Part shown: one piece after another, positions 32,864 through 33,068 of the stretch
Numbering within the stretch: the stretch's first letter is position 1
Layout of the letters: the number at the start of each line of letters is the position of its first letter
Assembly: GCA_016705245.1 (NCBI GenBank)
Contig: JADIYM010000030.1
Location: 1 to 33,068, forward strand
Direction of reading: 5' to 3'
DNA: 33,068 nucleotides
Origin: Blastocatellia bacterium
GTDB lineage: Bacteria; Acidobacteriota; Blastocatellia; UBA7656; JADIYM01
Made by a program: the position numbers and the translations under genes
The notes under the pieces: model-generated
The model's input: only the letters and a program-made list of their open reading frames with translations
Told to the model about the DNA's origin: nothing
Databases searched by the model: none

Positions 32864-33068
32864 TCAGTGACCTCCCTCGGACTGACGGTGCGCGAGTTCG
32901 TGCGCCTCGTGCTCCTTGTGTCGCAGCAGGTGCTTCATTTCAAAGATGTTGATGGCCGGCAGGAACCGGATGAAGAGGAAGAGCAGCGTGAAGAAGAGGC
33001 CGATCGTTCCGATGAACGTCGCCCAGTCCCACACCGTCGGGTAATACATCCCCCAGGCCGACGGCATG
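32864..33068 (-). CDS. actC: Alternative complex III subunit ActC, C-terminal end (partial)
   Basis: Only the last 68 residues are inside the window; the gene continues past the right edge, and the Met near the edge is internal. The sequence YYPTVWDWATFIGTIGLFFT and LLFLFIRFLPAINIFEMKHL is the last membrane segment of the NrfD-like ActC quinol-binding subunit, followed by a His/Glu-rich cytoplasmic tail (RHKEHEAHELAHRQSEGGH). ActA (multihaem cytochrome) and ActB (iron-sulfur subunit) should lie further right. The stop is 2 bases before the actD start. Confidence 0.88.
   Translation of the reverse strand, partial: MPSAWGMYYPTVWDWATFIGTIGLFFTLLFLFIRFLPAINIFEMKHLLRHKEHEAHELAHRQSEGGH

Overview
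The window reads as a chromosomal segment of a GC-rich, aerobic, free-living bacterium. An alternative complex III (act) cluster fused to a caa3-type oxidase operon, long NHL and FG-GAP repeat proteins, a secreted TPR protein, DUF2277, DUF523 and DinB genes together suggest an Acidobacteriota-like or related lineage. That placement is an inference from gene content. I see no tRNA, rRNA, CRISPR array, phage gene or recognisable transposase.

Layout. 1-1900: end of a secreted NHL-repeat protein with a C-terminal TIG-like domain, closed by a hairpin. 2355-3209: Tyr-rich protein with signal peptide and C-terminal membrane segment, behind a leader that can fold. 3210-3586: hairpin terminator, a C13/G10 tract pair and a 25-bp perfect inverted repeat. 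3587-4643: small stress-type genes (DUF883-like, cupin, CsbD-like). 4961-6507: a secreted unknown and a small acidic unknown. 6602-7128: large imperfect inverted-repeat element. 7125-13549: mostly minus-strand housekeeping and accessory genes (CxxC mini-protein, VIT transporter, PAS-GGDEF cyclase, secreted unknown, DUF1801, small membrane protein, TudS-like DUF523, uracil-DNA glycosylase family, DUF2277, DinB), with a REP-like cluster at 11830-12068. 13679-21070: TPR protein, GCS2-CBS fusion, FGE-like protein, FG-GAP protein. 21404-24965: di-heme cytochrome c, RsmB-type and RlmA-type rRNA methyltransferases.

25096-33068 (all minus strand, so read from right to left) is the clearest system: actC (partial), actD, actE, actF, an unknown membrane-anchored protein, SCO1, then caa3 oxidase subunits II, I, III and IV. 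Quinol is oxidised by the Act complex, electrons pass to the cytochrome c domains of ActE and subunit II, and on to oxygen. SCO1 would deliver copper to CuA. Genes are tightly packed with 4-8 bp overlaps, and a strong hairpin follows subunit IV.

An important property of this sequence is that conserved proteins repeatedly change reading frame while their amino-acid sequence stays intact: near 1830, 13310, 19055, 25658 and 29835, several times within actD and the start of actE, and probably near 4340 and 22435. The best explanation is small indel errors in the assembly rather than gene decay. No new multi-gene system is evident beyond the act-cox operon. The most novel-looking material is four families of palindromic non-coding repeats, the GCS2-CBS fusion and the uncharacterised protein inside the act-cox operon.
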